NCBI GenBank assembly: GCA_014871385.1
Contig: CM026426.1
Coordinates: forward strand, 78,659,566-78,723,565
Direction of reading: 5' to 3'
DNA length: 64,000 nt
Source: Ceratodon purpureus
Taxonomy: Eukaryota; Streptophyta; Bryopsida; Pseudoditrichales; Ditrichaceae
The notes under the pieces are model-generated. The model was not told where the DNA came from, searched no databases, and saw only the letters and a program-made list of their open reading frames with translations. The translations under genes were made by a program, and so were the position numbers. This document shows, in pieces, positions 47,854-60,633 of the stretch (position 1 is its first letter; the number at the start of each line of letters is the position of its first letter).

Positions 47854-48060
47854 TTAAAACACAGGCGGCGCCCCAATTCTAACCCTCTTTCCCTTCTTGG
47901 GCTTATCCGGACGACCTTCTCTAGACTGCCTTTTCTTACCCCTCATCTCAGTTTCTGACGACCTCTCATCTCCGGAGGCCTTCTTCCTACCCTTCTTCTC
48001 ATTGCGAGGTGCTTCTCATGCCCGGACGACCTGTCCTCTCCATGTACCTTCTTCGTTGTA
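47854..48060 (-). CDS. Possible basic N-terminal exon of the element C gene
   Basis: A minus-strand frame rich in Lys and Arg (EKKGRKKASGDERSS, KPKKGKRVRIGAPPVF) lies just upstream of the ParB-like half and ends at TAA 47856-47854. It resembles the basic first exon of the element A gene in composition and position, but no clean ATG or donor fixes it. Confidence 0.25.
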
Positions 48061-49313
48061 CTCTTCACCTATCCGCCGAAGATTGTGGACATAAGTATGC
48101 TAGACTCTATATTTTTCTTAGTTACACTGCCATTTTTGAAGACAAGTTCAGTTTGCACTTGATATTGCTTGAACTTAGAAGTTTATTTTTCCATATTTTT
48201 TTTAATTTGCTAGACATGTTACATGTAAAGATTGTGTGTGCGTTGTTGCTTTCTTAAAAAACCATGTTCACTGGGAGAAATTTGTACTTTTAGTATTGTT
48301 AGTAAAATGTAAGAGGGTGCTTGTTCATACAAAAGTACAAACATCTGTATTGTGGGAACTTGAAGTACTTTTTTTGGGGGGGCAATGAAGATAAGGAGGG
48401 GAAGTGGCTTGAAATCTACTCTCACTCTTATGTCTGCCAGTCATGATTGGCAGAAATCTTAGAAACAAGTTAGATTTGGTTTGCAATCAATATCTCGTGG
48501 AAAAATCCATTTTTTTTCAATTGGATTGAAGATTCTAGATGCCAGCAACTAGTTTTAGAATGGCTTCTGGTTGATTTTAGAAAATTAAAATTTACCGTTA
48601 CTTATGTTTAGGCACATCATTATGTCATTTTCGATGTCAGAGCTCATTCTCTTCAACTTAGACAAGGCTTTGATTCACCTCAACTCAAAACGAAGAGAAA
48701 TGACTTGTGTATGGCACTGAAAGATGCAACTCAGCTAGATAGCTTGTGTGCACGAAGAGAGTAGCAAGCATGCTACGCCTCTGCACTACAAAAATATGAG
48801 ATATAGTTAACAGAATGCATTAAAAAGGTGTGTATTATGATAAGCACCTCAACTACAACTATTCAAACGTTATTTAGATGTTGAATGATAAGATCATGTG
48901 CAGCTCATAGTTGCTGCAATGAATTTACACCTTATGCCTAAAGATTCTAGAGAATATGCTGGAGTAAGAAACTAGGAAAATCATGCAAACCATGCAACAT
49001 AAGTGTTAGTCAATAGTGACAAAAAGCAAGCCAATATGCCATTATAAATTCCTTACTCCAAATGCAAATGAGAAGGTCTAGATACAAAAGCCTTACCTTT
49101 TCCACATGGTGAAAGCCAAGCTCTAGTAGAAAACCTATGAGCTCACTATTTGTCCCTCGATCCTGTCACCACAAGAAAAGAAAAACCACTAGGGATTCAA
49201 TGACCGTAATGAATCCAGAGCCACCAATTAAAATCTATTTTTTCAAGTGCTCAACTATAACCCTTGCAACATGATTCAATCTAGGGTTGGTGACCTAAAG
49301 TTGGTGTTGAGGT

Positions 49314-49530
49314 TCGTCTCTTCATGGCAAGGATTGAGCGCGTAGCGCACAACGTTGCGATTCCAGAGATTCTGAACCTTTACATCAAATGTACGTCGTG
49401 CAATCTGTATAATCGACACAAATATGGACAACGATCATCATTCTGTGGAGGAGTCCATCTCTTCATGGCAAGGATTGAGAGCTATGCGCTCACAACGTTA
49501 CTATTCTAGAGATTCTGGACTTCTCCACAA
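49314..49530 (+). repeat. Diverged tandem duplication (~134 bp period)
   Basis: CTCTTCATGGCAAGGATTGA occurs at about 49317 and again at about 49459. Both are followed by similar sequence (GCGCACAACGTT against GCTCACAACGTT, then CAGAGATTCTG against TAGAGATTCTG). Confidence 0.7.
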
Positions 49531-50273
49531 AATGGATTCTTCAAGACCAATTTGATATTGGCCAACGACACTAACATATTATAGTATATTCAGTAATAAA
49601 ACCCTAACAATTCAAAATGAGAATAGCAAATGAAATGGAGAAATGTAATGGACACAAAACCTGCAAGACACAAAAAATAACAATGACTACAGAAGTTGTT
49701 GGCACATGCGCCTCACCACAAGAAGACACAATGACAAAGGCGGCAGATACAGTAATAAAATAAAATAAGGGCGACCAAAATGTTTACTTAGGATAAGTGC
49801 GACCAAGATCGCCATGAACAAAGCCGGGATCTACAATCGGAGTGAATTTCAGTCAAAACTTTTGTTCTCCATAGCCTTCATTGCGGCCTCAAAATGTTGG
49901 AGCTCTTCTATAATAGAAACAACCCTGCAAAAACGGGTGCCCTGGTAAGCAGAGGTGGAAATCAGCATTCAACCTCAAGACTACCAGAGACCCTAGTATT
50001 TTTCTGGCAGCCATGATTCTCATGTCAAATTGGTGCTAAAGAGGTTGGAGCCCGGGATGCTATAATCCAATCTCTTCCTGCCATTGCGTAACTACATTAT
50101 GCCGGTGGATACAACATTGACATGCGAAATTTCAGTACACAATTGACAAGGAAATAGCGAAACTGGGCACGAGATGATTCGGGGTGCCAAAAGCTTCAGT
50201 TTATGAATCTCCGAGACCTCTAAAATTACAAGGAAGTCAATTGATTGTCAGATATCAATTACATTATGGCATC

Positions 50274-50680
50274 CTCATCGTCCAAAGGCTCAGCTAACGA
50301 GGACGGTGTCCAGTACATAGAAGCTAAATTAACTCCAGAACTCAACAGTCGAGCACAGTGAATATCAAAAGTAACGATGACACGGGAAGCAGTAGCAAAC
50401 AGCATGTGCTGCTAAGAAACTTCGTTGTGCATCCGTATAAAGCACTTTCTCAAAACTTTCTCATCGAGTCATCGTCCAAAGGCTCAGCGAACGAGCACAA
50501 TGCAGATACAGCTAACGAGCACAATGCAGCTAACGAGGCTCAACAGTCGAGCACAATGCAGATACAACACTGCAATTAGTGAATATCAAAAGTAACGATG
50601 ATAAGGGAAGCAGTACCAAACCGCATGTGCTACCAAGAGACTGCGATGTGCATCGGTATAAACCTAATCCTAAACCTGCA
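50274..50680 (+). repeat. Tandem duplication with nested AACGAGCACAATGCAG repeats
   Basis: CATCGTCCAAAGGCTCAGC occurs twice (about 50277 and 50469). Each unit continues into AGTGAATATCAAAAGTAACG, a GGGAAGCAGTA block and a TGTGCATC-GTATAAA block. The second unit contains extra copies of AACGAGCACAATGCAG. Confidence 0.75.
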
Positions 50681-50697
50681 AGACCCAAGACCCTAAT

Positions 50698-50820
50698 TCT
50701 AGGTTTCAAGCCATTGGTAAGCCAAAACGCCATTGGTAATCCCATTGGTTTCAAGCCATTGGTAATTCCATTGGTTTCAAGCCATTGGTAATCCCATTAG
50801 TATGCCAAAACGCCAATGGG
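50698..50820 (+). repeat. CCATTGGT-type minisatellite
   Basis: At least six CCATTGGT or close variants occur in about 120 bp, with repeated TTTCAAGCCATTGGTAATC units of roughly 27-30 bp. Confidence 0.75.
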
Positions 50821-51000
50821 AAGCCGAAATGCCGATGGGCATTAATCCCCATGCAACCTTGGGAGTCCACTTCGACTTCTCATTTCTTTGGAGTTCCTAA
50901 ACCCCTAGCGTTCCAGAATCCCTGGCGATCCAGAAGCTTCTCAAATGACGACCTGGAAGTGAGTCACCAAGTTCTAAAATATGATCTCTCACATTTCTTT

Positions 51001-54000
51001 TCTGTTGATATATTAATAATTATATAAAAATGAACAAAAAAGCAGATGAAGACTGTAAAACATGAAAGACCTGGACTTTGGTTGGATTCTTACTATTGCT
51101 TCAATAAAAATTAATTGGATGGATAATGTGAAGTAGATGAGAGTTTCAAATAAACAACAAACAAATGATACCAATTAGTTGTAGCATTAAGGAATTGAGT
51201 ACAAACAAATTAAAATAAATTTTAGCATGGTAAACGTTAATGCAATAATGTAGTGTTGTAATTATTTAAAAAATATCATAGTCTCGTTTATTCACTACTG
51301 TATATGATGTGGTCTTTTTATACTATATTATGGTATATGTTAATGTATATATTAATTGTATTATGTATACTTTCAAGTTTCGTTTGTTTTTATTTGGATT
51401 TTGAAGTCATAGTGTTGAATGCATATTTTGTTGAAATTGTATGAGACCAGCAAAATCAATTAGACAGATAATTTTGTGAGGTCAGGCTTGGACTTCTTTA
51501 TACAAAATGGTGGAGTTACCCCACTACTTGCATCCATTAACTTGCACCCTACAAGAGTTAACTCCACTAACAGAAGTGGCTATGGCTGATTAATCTATGC
51601 TAAGTACAGTATTAACTGTAACTGCATCGTGGTCATGGTGCAAAGATCCTCTATTAATCAAGCTCTTAAACAGTTCACAACAATTTTTTGGTATGAAATC
51701 TTAACCCCTGACTTTTCTTGTGTTTTTGGAAGCTTGAAACCTCAAAATAGCGATTTTTTACCTCTATGCACTTCCAAGGGTATAAACAATTTTCTAAAAC
51801 TTTTAAAAGATTTTCAACCGTAAGATCTTGAATCTAAGCTTACTTGTAGTTCCAAATCCAAAAATCTGACCGTTGGATGATTATTGTTTTTAAGATCGTA
51901 ACATTCAAAATTTATGCAAAAGTTTTTTTGGGCATTGATCGAGAGGCATTGCTTCCACGGTGCGAAGGGAGACTTGAATATTCTTACCTCAAACATTTTG
52001 GTCATATTTTTTCCATGTAGATAACTAGGTTACGCATACTCATGCAAAATTTTAGGGACTCAAAACACTTTTTAGACCTTCATGCAAATTATAAAATTGA
52101 CAAAATAGTAAAACATGCATTACAAAAACAATTTGTGAGCCACGGAAAAATTGAACGTTGAGTAGGTACCTTGATAAATTTGTGATTTTCATAAAAAAAA
52201 CATTTTTTATGAGACCTTAAGGGAGCGCCTATGCTCACAATATTGGGAACGCATACGCTTCCAAAGATCCCGATGACAATGATTAGTTCTCATACATCAG
52301 TTCGATGGTTATCAAGATCCCATGCACATGATCAGTGACGTCGAGCATCAGAATTTGACTCTTCGGGTCGCGAGTTTGAATCCCTTCATGGGCGGTGTCT
52401 CTTGGAATTATAACTCAGACAGACTTAATGGACACTTATTTTCACTTTTCTTGCCCCGCCCAATTTATGCTGCTCCCCATCTGATATTGAGGTACTTCAT
52501 TAAAGTTCAAACTATTTTGACTCATGATCATTTATTTTTTCCTTTCTAAATGTTTGGAAGTCTCATTTTGGGCGTGTATTTTTGTTAGACTTTTGACCCT
52601 AAAAATTATATTTTTGTCACATTTGAATAAAGCATTATATTTTAGAATATTATTGTGTTTGGCTATAGATACGTCTCAATATTTTTTTGTGACTTATACA
52701 ATATGAAATATACAAGTCATTATTGACCTTAAATTTTCTTTTGGTAATAACTCACAAGAATTCGTTGTTAACACCTTGAAACTTATTAACAAAAAGACGA
52801 AGACATGAAGTGGGGAATAAGGAAGACACAACCAATTTTAATGTGTCATCAAATCGAGGTGAAGTCATTTGAGCTAATTTATTTATTTTAACCATAAAAT
52901 TACTCTCTTTGCGATTGAAGCTGAAGTAGTATAATGAGTTTAAGTGTACCCATTGTAATGAAGTTTGGGCTCATTACCATGGTTACTTCATTCTTTTAGA
53001 TATATGATGCCATAAAAAGTTGGTTCGCACTATGATGTTATCCATTACAACATACACATAGGTGAAAGTATTAGTTTTTTGGAGTCTATTATATGTTTGA
53101 GATGAATTTTCTTCACTTCATGTTTCCTTCAAACATTCATTGTGATTCCAAAGCCTAATATAAAAATATAAAATTTGTATTCCTTACCTAAGGCATGTAG
53201 TAGTAGATGTGAAAATTGACCTTAAATAATTTTCATTTAATTGAGTGTACCAATTTAGTTTACTAAGTGTAAAGTATTGAAGTTTTGATGATTATAGGCC
53301 CACAACTTTAGGGTCAATTGGTAGATTGTTATGAATTCCTACAACCAAAATAGTTTGCCTAAATTTACATGTCTTTTTAATGGATGGCATGCTTGATTGC
53401 ATGAAAATTATACACCAATTTTTTCAGGAGGTGTAGAAAAAAAATAATCAATCTTTTAAGGCAACCAACAATTCCAATAAGAAATTTGCCACTTGTTTGT
53501 CTACAATGACATATTACATAGAAGATATATTTTAATGCAAGGAAAACCGTTGGGCAACAAAAAATTTCAATAAGCCCAAAATTTTGTCACAACCTCTTGT
53601 CATTCAAAAATGCATATCTCTTATGGTATTTTTCTATTTAGTCTTAAATTTGTTAGGCATGTTCTTACTTACATATTTTCATATTCAAAAATAAAAGTAC
53701 ATTCCAACATTCATACTACAAGAAACTGTTACTTCTTATGTTGATAACTAAATTTTGAAATCTCTCACTTGATCAACATTATTAGATTTGTATCCATTGG
53801 TTTGGCATTTCTCAAATATTCTCGATTATTGTAAAATAAATATACAACATATTCATAAGGTTTTAATTCAATAATCAAAACACATTTGGAATATTTCATC
53901 ATGTTTTAGTATGGGTGTCTATTTTACCTTGAAAACCAAGAGTAGTTACTTAACCTTCCACTATGCCTTGAGCACTTGATAGTGAATTTCTAATTAGTAA

Positions 54001-56500
54001 AAACTTCCAGGTTAACCATAGAAGTTGCAATATTTGAACTTTTAAAAATTAATGCACATTCTAGAATTGTGGTTTATAAAATTCATATTAGAGATGTACT
54101 TGCAAAATCTAAGAGATCAATTGTTTATCAGATGGATTAAAAGCTTCCAAAGATCACCATTGTTTTCAATGGAAGAAATTCCACGTGTTTCCTTTAGTGA
54201 CGTAAATAGAGTAGAAAAATATGGCTTTTGGTAATCATTTTGCTACGGATGCGTGACGTATCACGTACAATTTTACCACTTATCTATTCTAAACGGGATT
54301 GAAGAAAAGTAAAAACTGTATAGATTAGATTCTTAAATTTGGCATCTATTTTAAGAATCCATATGGATCATACTAAATTTGTGATGGAAACATTAGCGGT
54401 CAACTTTGTCTTCAAATCTCTGGAGAACACCATTAAAACCAGGTGATTGAAGAGTCTAGTACATGTGCATTATGAGCATTTTAATGTTGTCAATACTCTT
54501 GTTGTCATAGTGTTTGTAAACGCAATGTCTTCACTTGCATGTCTGTGCAGTGATTAAGAAAAGTAAGGATTGTTGTCTATGGTTCAATTGCAGTGAAATT
54601 TACTAAGGTGATTATTCATATTCAATCAAAACAGATTTTTTCATATAGTTCAAACGAGTTGGGATTTATTACATGTACTGATCATTATAGGTGAATTAGA
54701 TGGCCTTTACAGATACACCTTTTCTTGGCATGGAGATAGTGTAGAGATTCTTGCAGGTCAATTGGACAGGATACTCTCCAAAAATTCACAACAAATTCAT
54801 ACTTTGTCTAAAAAAATAATTTTTCATTTCCACTCTCCATTTCTGACATTTGTCTATGTGGGATTCTAGAAAAAATTCAACTATAGCAACAAGGGACATT
54901 AATTATTCTGCCTATCATAGGTTGTTTTATCTTGCGCGGATATGTGATTTTGGGATAGCAGTATAGGAGTGTGGAGAGATCTTCCTGTTCAAAAGCTAAA
55001 ACTGCTGAGACACATCAAATCATTATTATTTTGGAAGACCCCGACGCAACTCTACTATGCAAGGTTGTAGAACAGTGTGATTGAAAATACCAAATATATT
55101 CAAAGATACGAAGTTAGTGTTCATTTAACATTTAGTCAAGTCATGCATCAGATGTACCACTAGAGATATTCAATTGAGTATACATCTAGTTATGTTGTTT
55201 TTCATTACAATACATAACTCTCAAGTTTATAAGAATAATTGTTTATTATAATAGTTGACGCAAATAATTAATAAAATATGTACAAGTTCTGAAAGAATAG
55301 TTAAGAAAAATGCTTGATAAAAAAATGTATAGTATCTGAATGATTTCGTTTGGAAAAGATGTTGATATTAGTCAAGGTTTCGATTTTGATTTAAAAATGG
55401 GAGTTAAAGCATCTTCACAAGATTAATATACAAGGTAGTCACAAATTGCAGTTCATATGATATGAAGTTCTACAACTATTTCATCTTTGATATCGTGAAT
55501 TTGATAACTACAACTGAAAGAAGTAAAAGTAGTGTGTCTTCAACTTTGAATCATCAATACAATACTAGAATAACTATCTTCATAAACTTATCAATAAAAT
55601 TATTTATTTGCAACAAAATTGTTAGAATGCATACTACTATAAATTCACAACTGAATAAATCATATTGGTAAGATATCACAATATACATTGAAACTTGTAT
55701 TTATATTGCAAAATTGTCCCAAAATTTTAAGACCATGAAACACCAGAAATGCAAAGCCTTAAGTTGTTGGCTTTATGCACTTCTTTATCTACTTGTATAT
55801 GCACATACTCCTACCTTGAACTCTACACTTTTAGTTATGACTTTCTCCGAGTTTTATATTTGTAGGTGAACCTTGAGGTCCCACACGTCTTGTTATTAAG
55901 TTAAATACAAAAGCGTGCTAATTCATATTTCTTTCCTAGAAATTCCATTATGTTATAAAGTTCCAATCCATATGGTCAAAGTAAAGATTGATGTCCATAC
56001 TTGAAATGAAAAAAGAAAAAACCTTAAAAAATAGAGTGGATAACTTGTATGAAGGAAAGAAGTATTTTTGGTACACTGCCCAAAACGGTGGGAAAACTTT
56101 GATATTTTGTGGAGTGAACATTTTGTACTGAGATACGTTTTTTTTTTCAGAAATATCAAAGATGGCAACTTTAAGTATTCATAGAGAAATTCTCATAGAC
56201 AACAGATATATTTAGTATGGCTGCCCAAATTGCTTGCTGAGTAGCTATTTCTATTGTAGGTACCATAACTATCTTTGAAATATCTAATTGAAAAAAAATA
56301 AAAATTCCCTCAAAGTCCTTATTACGGCCCACATTGTTGATAAGTTTCAAAAAATCACGACTTAAACTGAAGTCACAGGTACATGTCCAAAGTCTAAAAA
56401 AGCCCAGATGTGGATGATTATCCTTTAAGGGTTAAGGCTAGTCCATAGTTAGGGCTTCTTACTTTTGGTCCGCGTTTCTAGGGGTACCTAGTGGCGCTCG
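51001..56500. other. Long AT-rich non-coding stretch
   Basis: I find no ORF with plausible protein character, no transposase motif, and no tRNA or rRNA signature. It is probably intergenic DNA or deeply decayed repeats. Confidence 0.5.
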
Positions 56501-56824
56501 TTGGCTTTATAAGGCAAGACACTTCCAAAATTCATATATAATTGACACGTCATCAGAAAAAGATGAAACCACTTGGACTAAGATTGTTATACATTTTACT
56601 ATCACTGGAAATAAATATTGTTACTATGCATCCCCTCCAAATATACCAAATCGCAAATTTTAGCGCTGATAGGGTCTCCCACCTTACACTACAGAATTTC
56701 CTAGCTAGTAACTCGTCCCACGCACGCAATAGTGGATGCCACGTCAGTATCTTGGCTTGAAATCCATGAATGAAGGCGCCGCCAATTGGCAGACAAACAT
56801 CCCTTTCGTACCCACACAGACAGC

Positions 56825-57200
56825 TCCTAATTGTCCATTGTTCATTGCCTACTCCCCGCAATAGGCACTGAAATTGCTCATTGCCTACGCTTCTGCAATA
56901 AACTTAGATACTCCAATTGCTCATTGTGTATGCTCCTCGACAATGCACTCGAATTGATCATTACCTATTGTGTGGATACAAGGCGGCCGTCGCTTGCGCA
57001 GGACAGCACACACTTCATACAGCATTCTAGGCGGGACTTTGCTCGCATTCATGGATCATGTTGTTCGGCTTCGCACGCATGTTTCCCCTTCCGCGCATAC
57101 TGACTATTGCAATCCTGCGGCCCATATACTATTGCGATCCCTTTCCCCCCATACTATTGCGATCATCTCCGCCACCCCATACTATTGCAATCATCTGCGG
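56825..57200 (+). repeat. Two short tandem-repeat families around ATTGCTCATTGCCTA and TACTATTGCGATC
   Basis: About four imperfect units of AATTGCTCATTGCCTACTCC at 56825-56975 (roughly 45 bp apart), then about four units of CATACTATTGCGATC at 57097-57190. Frames through them are repetitive (HTIAI-type) and are not called genes. Confidence 0.7.
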
Positions 57201-58232
57201 CGCTGACGTACAATTGCGGATATATTCTATAGCATTTCAAAGACCCTAATGGTTTAATTCAAGTTGTTTCAGGACCCACTGCAGACTTGCAAGTGTTTTG
57301 AAGGTATGGAGTCGATCTCTGTCTTTCGTAGCTGTGTCTACCTGTAGATGTCTCTTGTTTGAAGTTCGGATGGCGCAGGTGCTTAAGATGGAAAGGGGTT
57401 GTATGCCTACTGGGGTTGATTTACTGCGAGAGTTCATGTCAATGCGCTTCTTTACTCGTAGCAATGTTTGAGGGTGTGTTAAGGTGGATTTTGATGGAAG
57501 AGGGAGGTACAAGGTTTAGGGTTTAGGGACTCCTCGCACGCCGGCTTCTCTCCACGTATGTGAACGCCATGATCTTATCCTGGTTTGGCTGTGAGTTTTG
57601 ATATTTTAGTTCCATTATTATTTTGGCGAATGGGGTGCATTAAGGTTCCCTGGAATTTGAGTTTCGTGCCATGAGAGATGGTGTTTTGGTTCTGATTGCG
57701 AGCAGAATTTGCTTCTAGAAGAGTATGTCATGCTTTTGGTCCCATGTTTGCTTTTGGTGGTGGTGTGAATTGTCGTAGTTGCAGCTGGGTTTAGAGGATT
57801 AGTTGCACGCTTCGGTCTTTTAATCTTGGTTGAGGACTTTTATGTGTTGGTTCCGAGCTTTGGAGTTGCGAGCTGGCTTTGGACATTCATAGCATTTAGA
57901 CATTCATGATGTGATGCATGTTTTTGGGGTTGCAAGAACCTTTGAGAATCGTGAATTGCCCGTGCTGGCATGGGTGTTCCGTAATTTTCTTGGGGTGGCC
58001 ATCTGCTAGGTCTAGCATGGTGATTCTATTACATCATTTTCACACCCTTAGAATGTATACTCAGTGTCAACAATCTGTTGGAGGTGTTTGTGGCTTTTGC
58101 TCGTTGTTGCAAATTTGCATGTAGAATTGTATTTAGGATTGTGATTTGGCACATTCATTGATGGATTGCGTCTTTGAACTGATACCAAATTGCTGTTTTT
58201 AATTGATTTATCGCTGTGCATTATATTGTCAG

Positions 58233-58944
58233 AGGGTAGGATGGCGTCGGTCAATTGCCTTTTTGGGGCCACGAACAAAAACCATTAGTTATGATGTGCT
58301 TGGATTGGTTGATGATTTGGTGGCTGATTTAGTTGCAGCTCCGCAAAGACCACAACCACGTCAAGCGAGGCTGACTTTCCTAGTGCAGCGCCTCCTAAGT
58401 TCTGCCCCTGTTCCACCTGGTGAGCAAATTATTTTAGATAGTTATTTTTTATTTTAGATGTCTGTCTTGAATGCTGTAGATGTCTAAAATCTGTAACTAT
58501 ACTCATGAAAAGTGCACTTTGTCCATCGTATCCCCGTTCAATCAATAATATTTTTTGTCTGAATATGAGTATTTATTCTGGTTTTGGTTTCTGATTGTCT
58601 TCAGTCCTTGTCAGGTGGTGTAAAACACATGCTCGATATATAATAGCTGTATCTGGTCTTTGTCGGATATTTAATCATGGTATTTCAGCATGTGCTTGAT
58701 ATATTACACCTAAGGTTTGTGAAGAAATTCTTTGGATAGCTACTTATATATCTTGATTTTGTTGGATTTAGGATTGGAGCTGGCTCAAGAGAGAGGACTA
58801 TGGTCTCCGGAGGAGATCGGAGTGAATCAAGTGTCTGTTCGATCCACCCCCAATCCAATGCCCACAGGACAAATTCTTCTGGCAGAGTTGCTCTTGAGGG
58901 GTTGGCTGTCGTCTGCACGTAGAGGGCGATTATCTGCCAAGTAA
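58233..58944 (+). CDS. Possible two-exon gene fragment, unassigned
   Basis: A CAG acceptor precedes 58233. The open frame ISYDVLGLVDDLVADLVAAP ... LTFLVQRLLSSAPVPP runs to a CCTG/GTGAGC donor at 58419. A TTTAG acceptor precedes 58772, and splicing restores the frame as GLELAQERGLWSPEEIG ... LLAELLLRGWLSSARRGRL, ending in TAA. In-phase joining across good splice sites is the only evidence. No start exon or family is recognised. It lies about 0.7 kb left of element B copy 2. Confidence that it is a real gene is low. Confidence 0.35.
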
Positions 58945-59647
58945 ACATGAGTAAGTTCCCCGAACAAAAATTATGGATTTTGAATCAAATGATGGACTCT
59001 ATTTAAGAGCAATCACAACTGATTACATGGAATTCCAAAGCTACTGTAAGCTGAAAACTGATGTGAATATTGATAATTGATTTTAAGTTTATGTATCTTC
59101 TGTTCCTAGTGTGCTTAAAATTTTATTGAATTCCGGAATTTTATCAAAAAATTTAGTGTGCCCATGGAGTTTATGCACCTCCTCGGCTCCTCCTAGGTCT
59201 TCCGGCACGGGATCACCAAACCATGAGTTCTCGCTGGAACTGAATTGAGTTATTTGAAATAAAACACAAGTGGTTGTTCCACGCATTCGTCACCAATTTA
59301 TATCTTGTGATAACAGGCTCTACTGTTCCTGCCTTTTGCAATTAGCAATACACTGCCTTTATAGATTTTTAATACACTGCAATTCTGGCATTTATGATTG
59401 TCAAAACAATAGCTTAGAAAACAACACTCTTGTTTAGAACACATGGAGCGGTTTCTGATCTGAATCAACACAACAATAACATCCATTTCTTTTGGATGTT
59501 TTAAGATTCATTGTTTAACAAGCTTGACTTGTGTATTGCTTTTGATGCACCACAAAACACCTTTCTTGAGGTACTCACCATATCTCGGACGAAATGAAGC
59601 TGGACAGCGGATTCAATATTCGTCGAAAGAAAAAGCATTTTCAATGA

Positions 59648-59689
59648 ACACCATATTCGTTATTTTGGGAGATTTATCATCTCCCAAAA
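59648..59689 (+). repeat. Terminal repeat and subterminal hairpin of element B copy 2
   Basis: The terminal repeat runs straight into an inverted repeat with arms ATTTTGGGAGAT and ATCTCCCAAAAT around a short TT-rich loop (about 59661-59689). Copy 1 has a decayed version at 44302-44330. Confidence 0.75.
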
Positions 59690-60620
59690 TAATGCATTAG
59701 GTCAGGTCGAGTTAAAATGGGCACAATGGTCCCATACTTGGCAAGGAAAAGCTTATAAGCAATTTCCATTAATTTGGGACATGATCACACAGTACTAATG
59801 GGAAATGAAAGAACGTAGTGGTTTACTAGAAATATTTGAAAAAATACAAGGTAGGTCGAACCACCCTAAATGAACATCATGCAAATTAGAAGAAATGGAC
59901 ACAATGCATATGCTGGGAAAACTTATATTATATATATATATGTGTGGAAATACAATTTAGGTCGACACTCCTTAAATGTTGAATCCGTGACAGGCTCTTT
60001 CAGACCTGTACAAACAATCAAGTTGTTCGACCAACATAGCTGCCTACAGTTTCCACAGTATGATATGCAATCAAAGAACATACGGACTTCAGTATAGTTC
60101 CATGCCAACAAATGTATGTTATCGGCTCTACTTCAGAAATCCAAACTAGGAACTTCAACGCTAGATGTCGTTTAGGTCGCCTCGACCTAAATGGCTGGTA
60201 TGTGGCAGTACATATGATATAAAATCAACGCTTTAGGGTACTATGTGAAGATCTACACGAAGAACTATAGGTGACCTGTTGGTATCCCGCACTCGTAAAG
60301 TACAAACTTCAACGCCAAATGCAGTTTAGGTCGCCTCGACCTAAACTGCGGCCTATAATGTGGTACACATGATAAATAAGGAATGGACTGAAACACTTAA
60401 GTAGTGTTCCCTCCAATTAAATATATGTAATTAGCTAGTATTCAAAACATAAATTCGCTAGAACTAATACGCTATAACTGATTAGGTCGACTCGAGCTAA
60501 ACATTTACCTTTGTCTAGAAAACATAATGTTGGATGAAGGGACGAACGAAATTCAGTTCAATCGTCTTCAAACGAATATAAGCGATCTGACTAAATTCAG
60601 AACTTCAAGACCACCAACTT
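59690..60620. repeat. Palindrome-bearing tandem units at the left end of copy 2
   Basis: Palindromes lie at about 60169, 60323 (GTTTAGGTCGCCTCGACCTA) and 60480, spaced 154-157 bp. Degenerate sites lie near 59699, 59849 and 59955. This mirrors 43354-44320. Confidence 0.75.
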
Positions 60621-60633
60621 GAAAGCTACATGT

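Larger units (their letters stand above)
48061..51000. other. No recognisable gene; non-coding DNA with local duplications
   Basis: Only short chance ORFs. A CACTACAAAAATATG motif at 48784 resembles a CACTA terminus but has no partner in the window. Tandem duplications within it are listed separately. Confidence 0.45.

Noticed and set aside
48784..48820. CACTACAAAAATATG as a CACTA terminus
   Set aside because: No inverted partner or transposase at a suitable distance was found.
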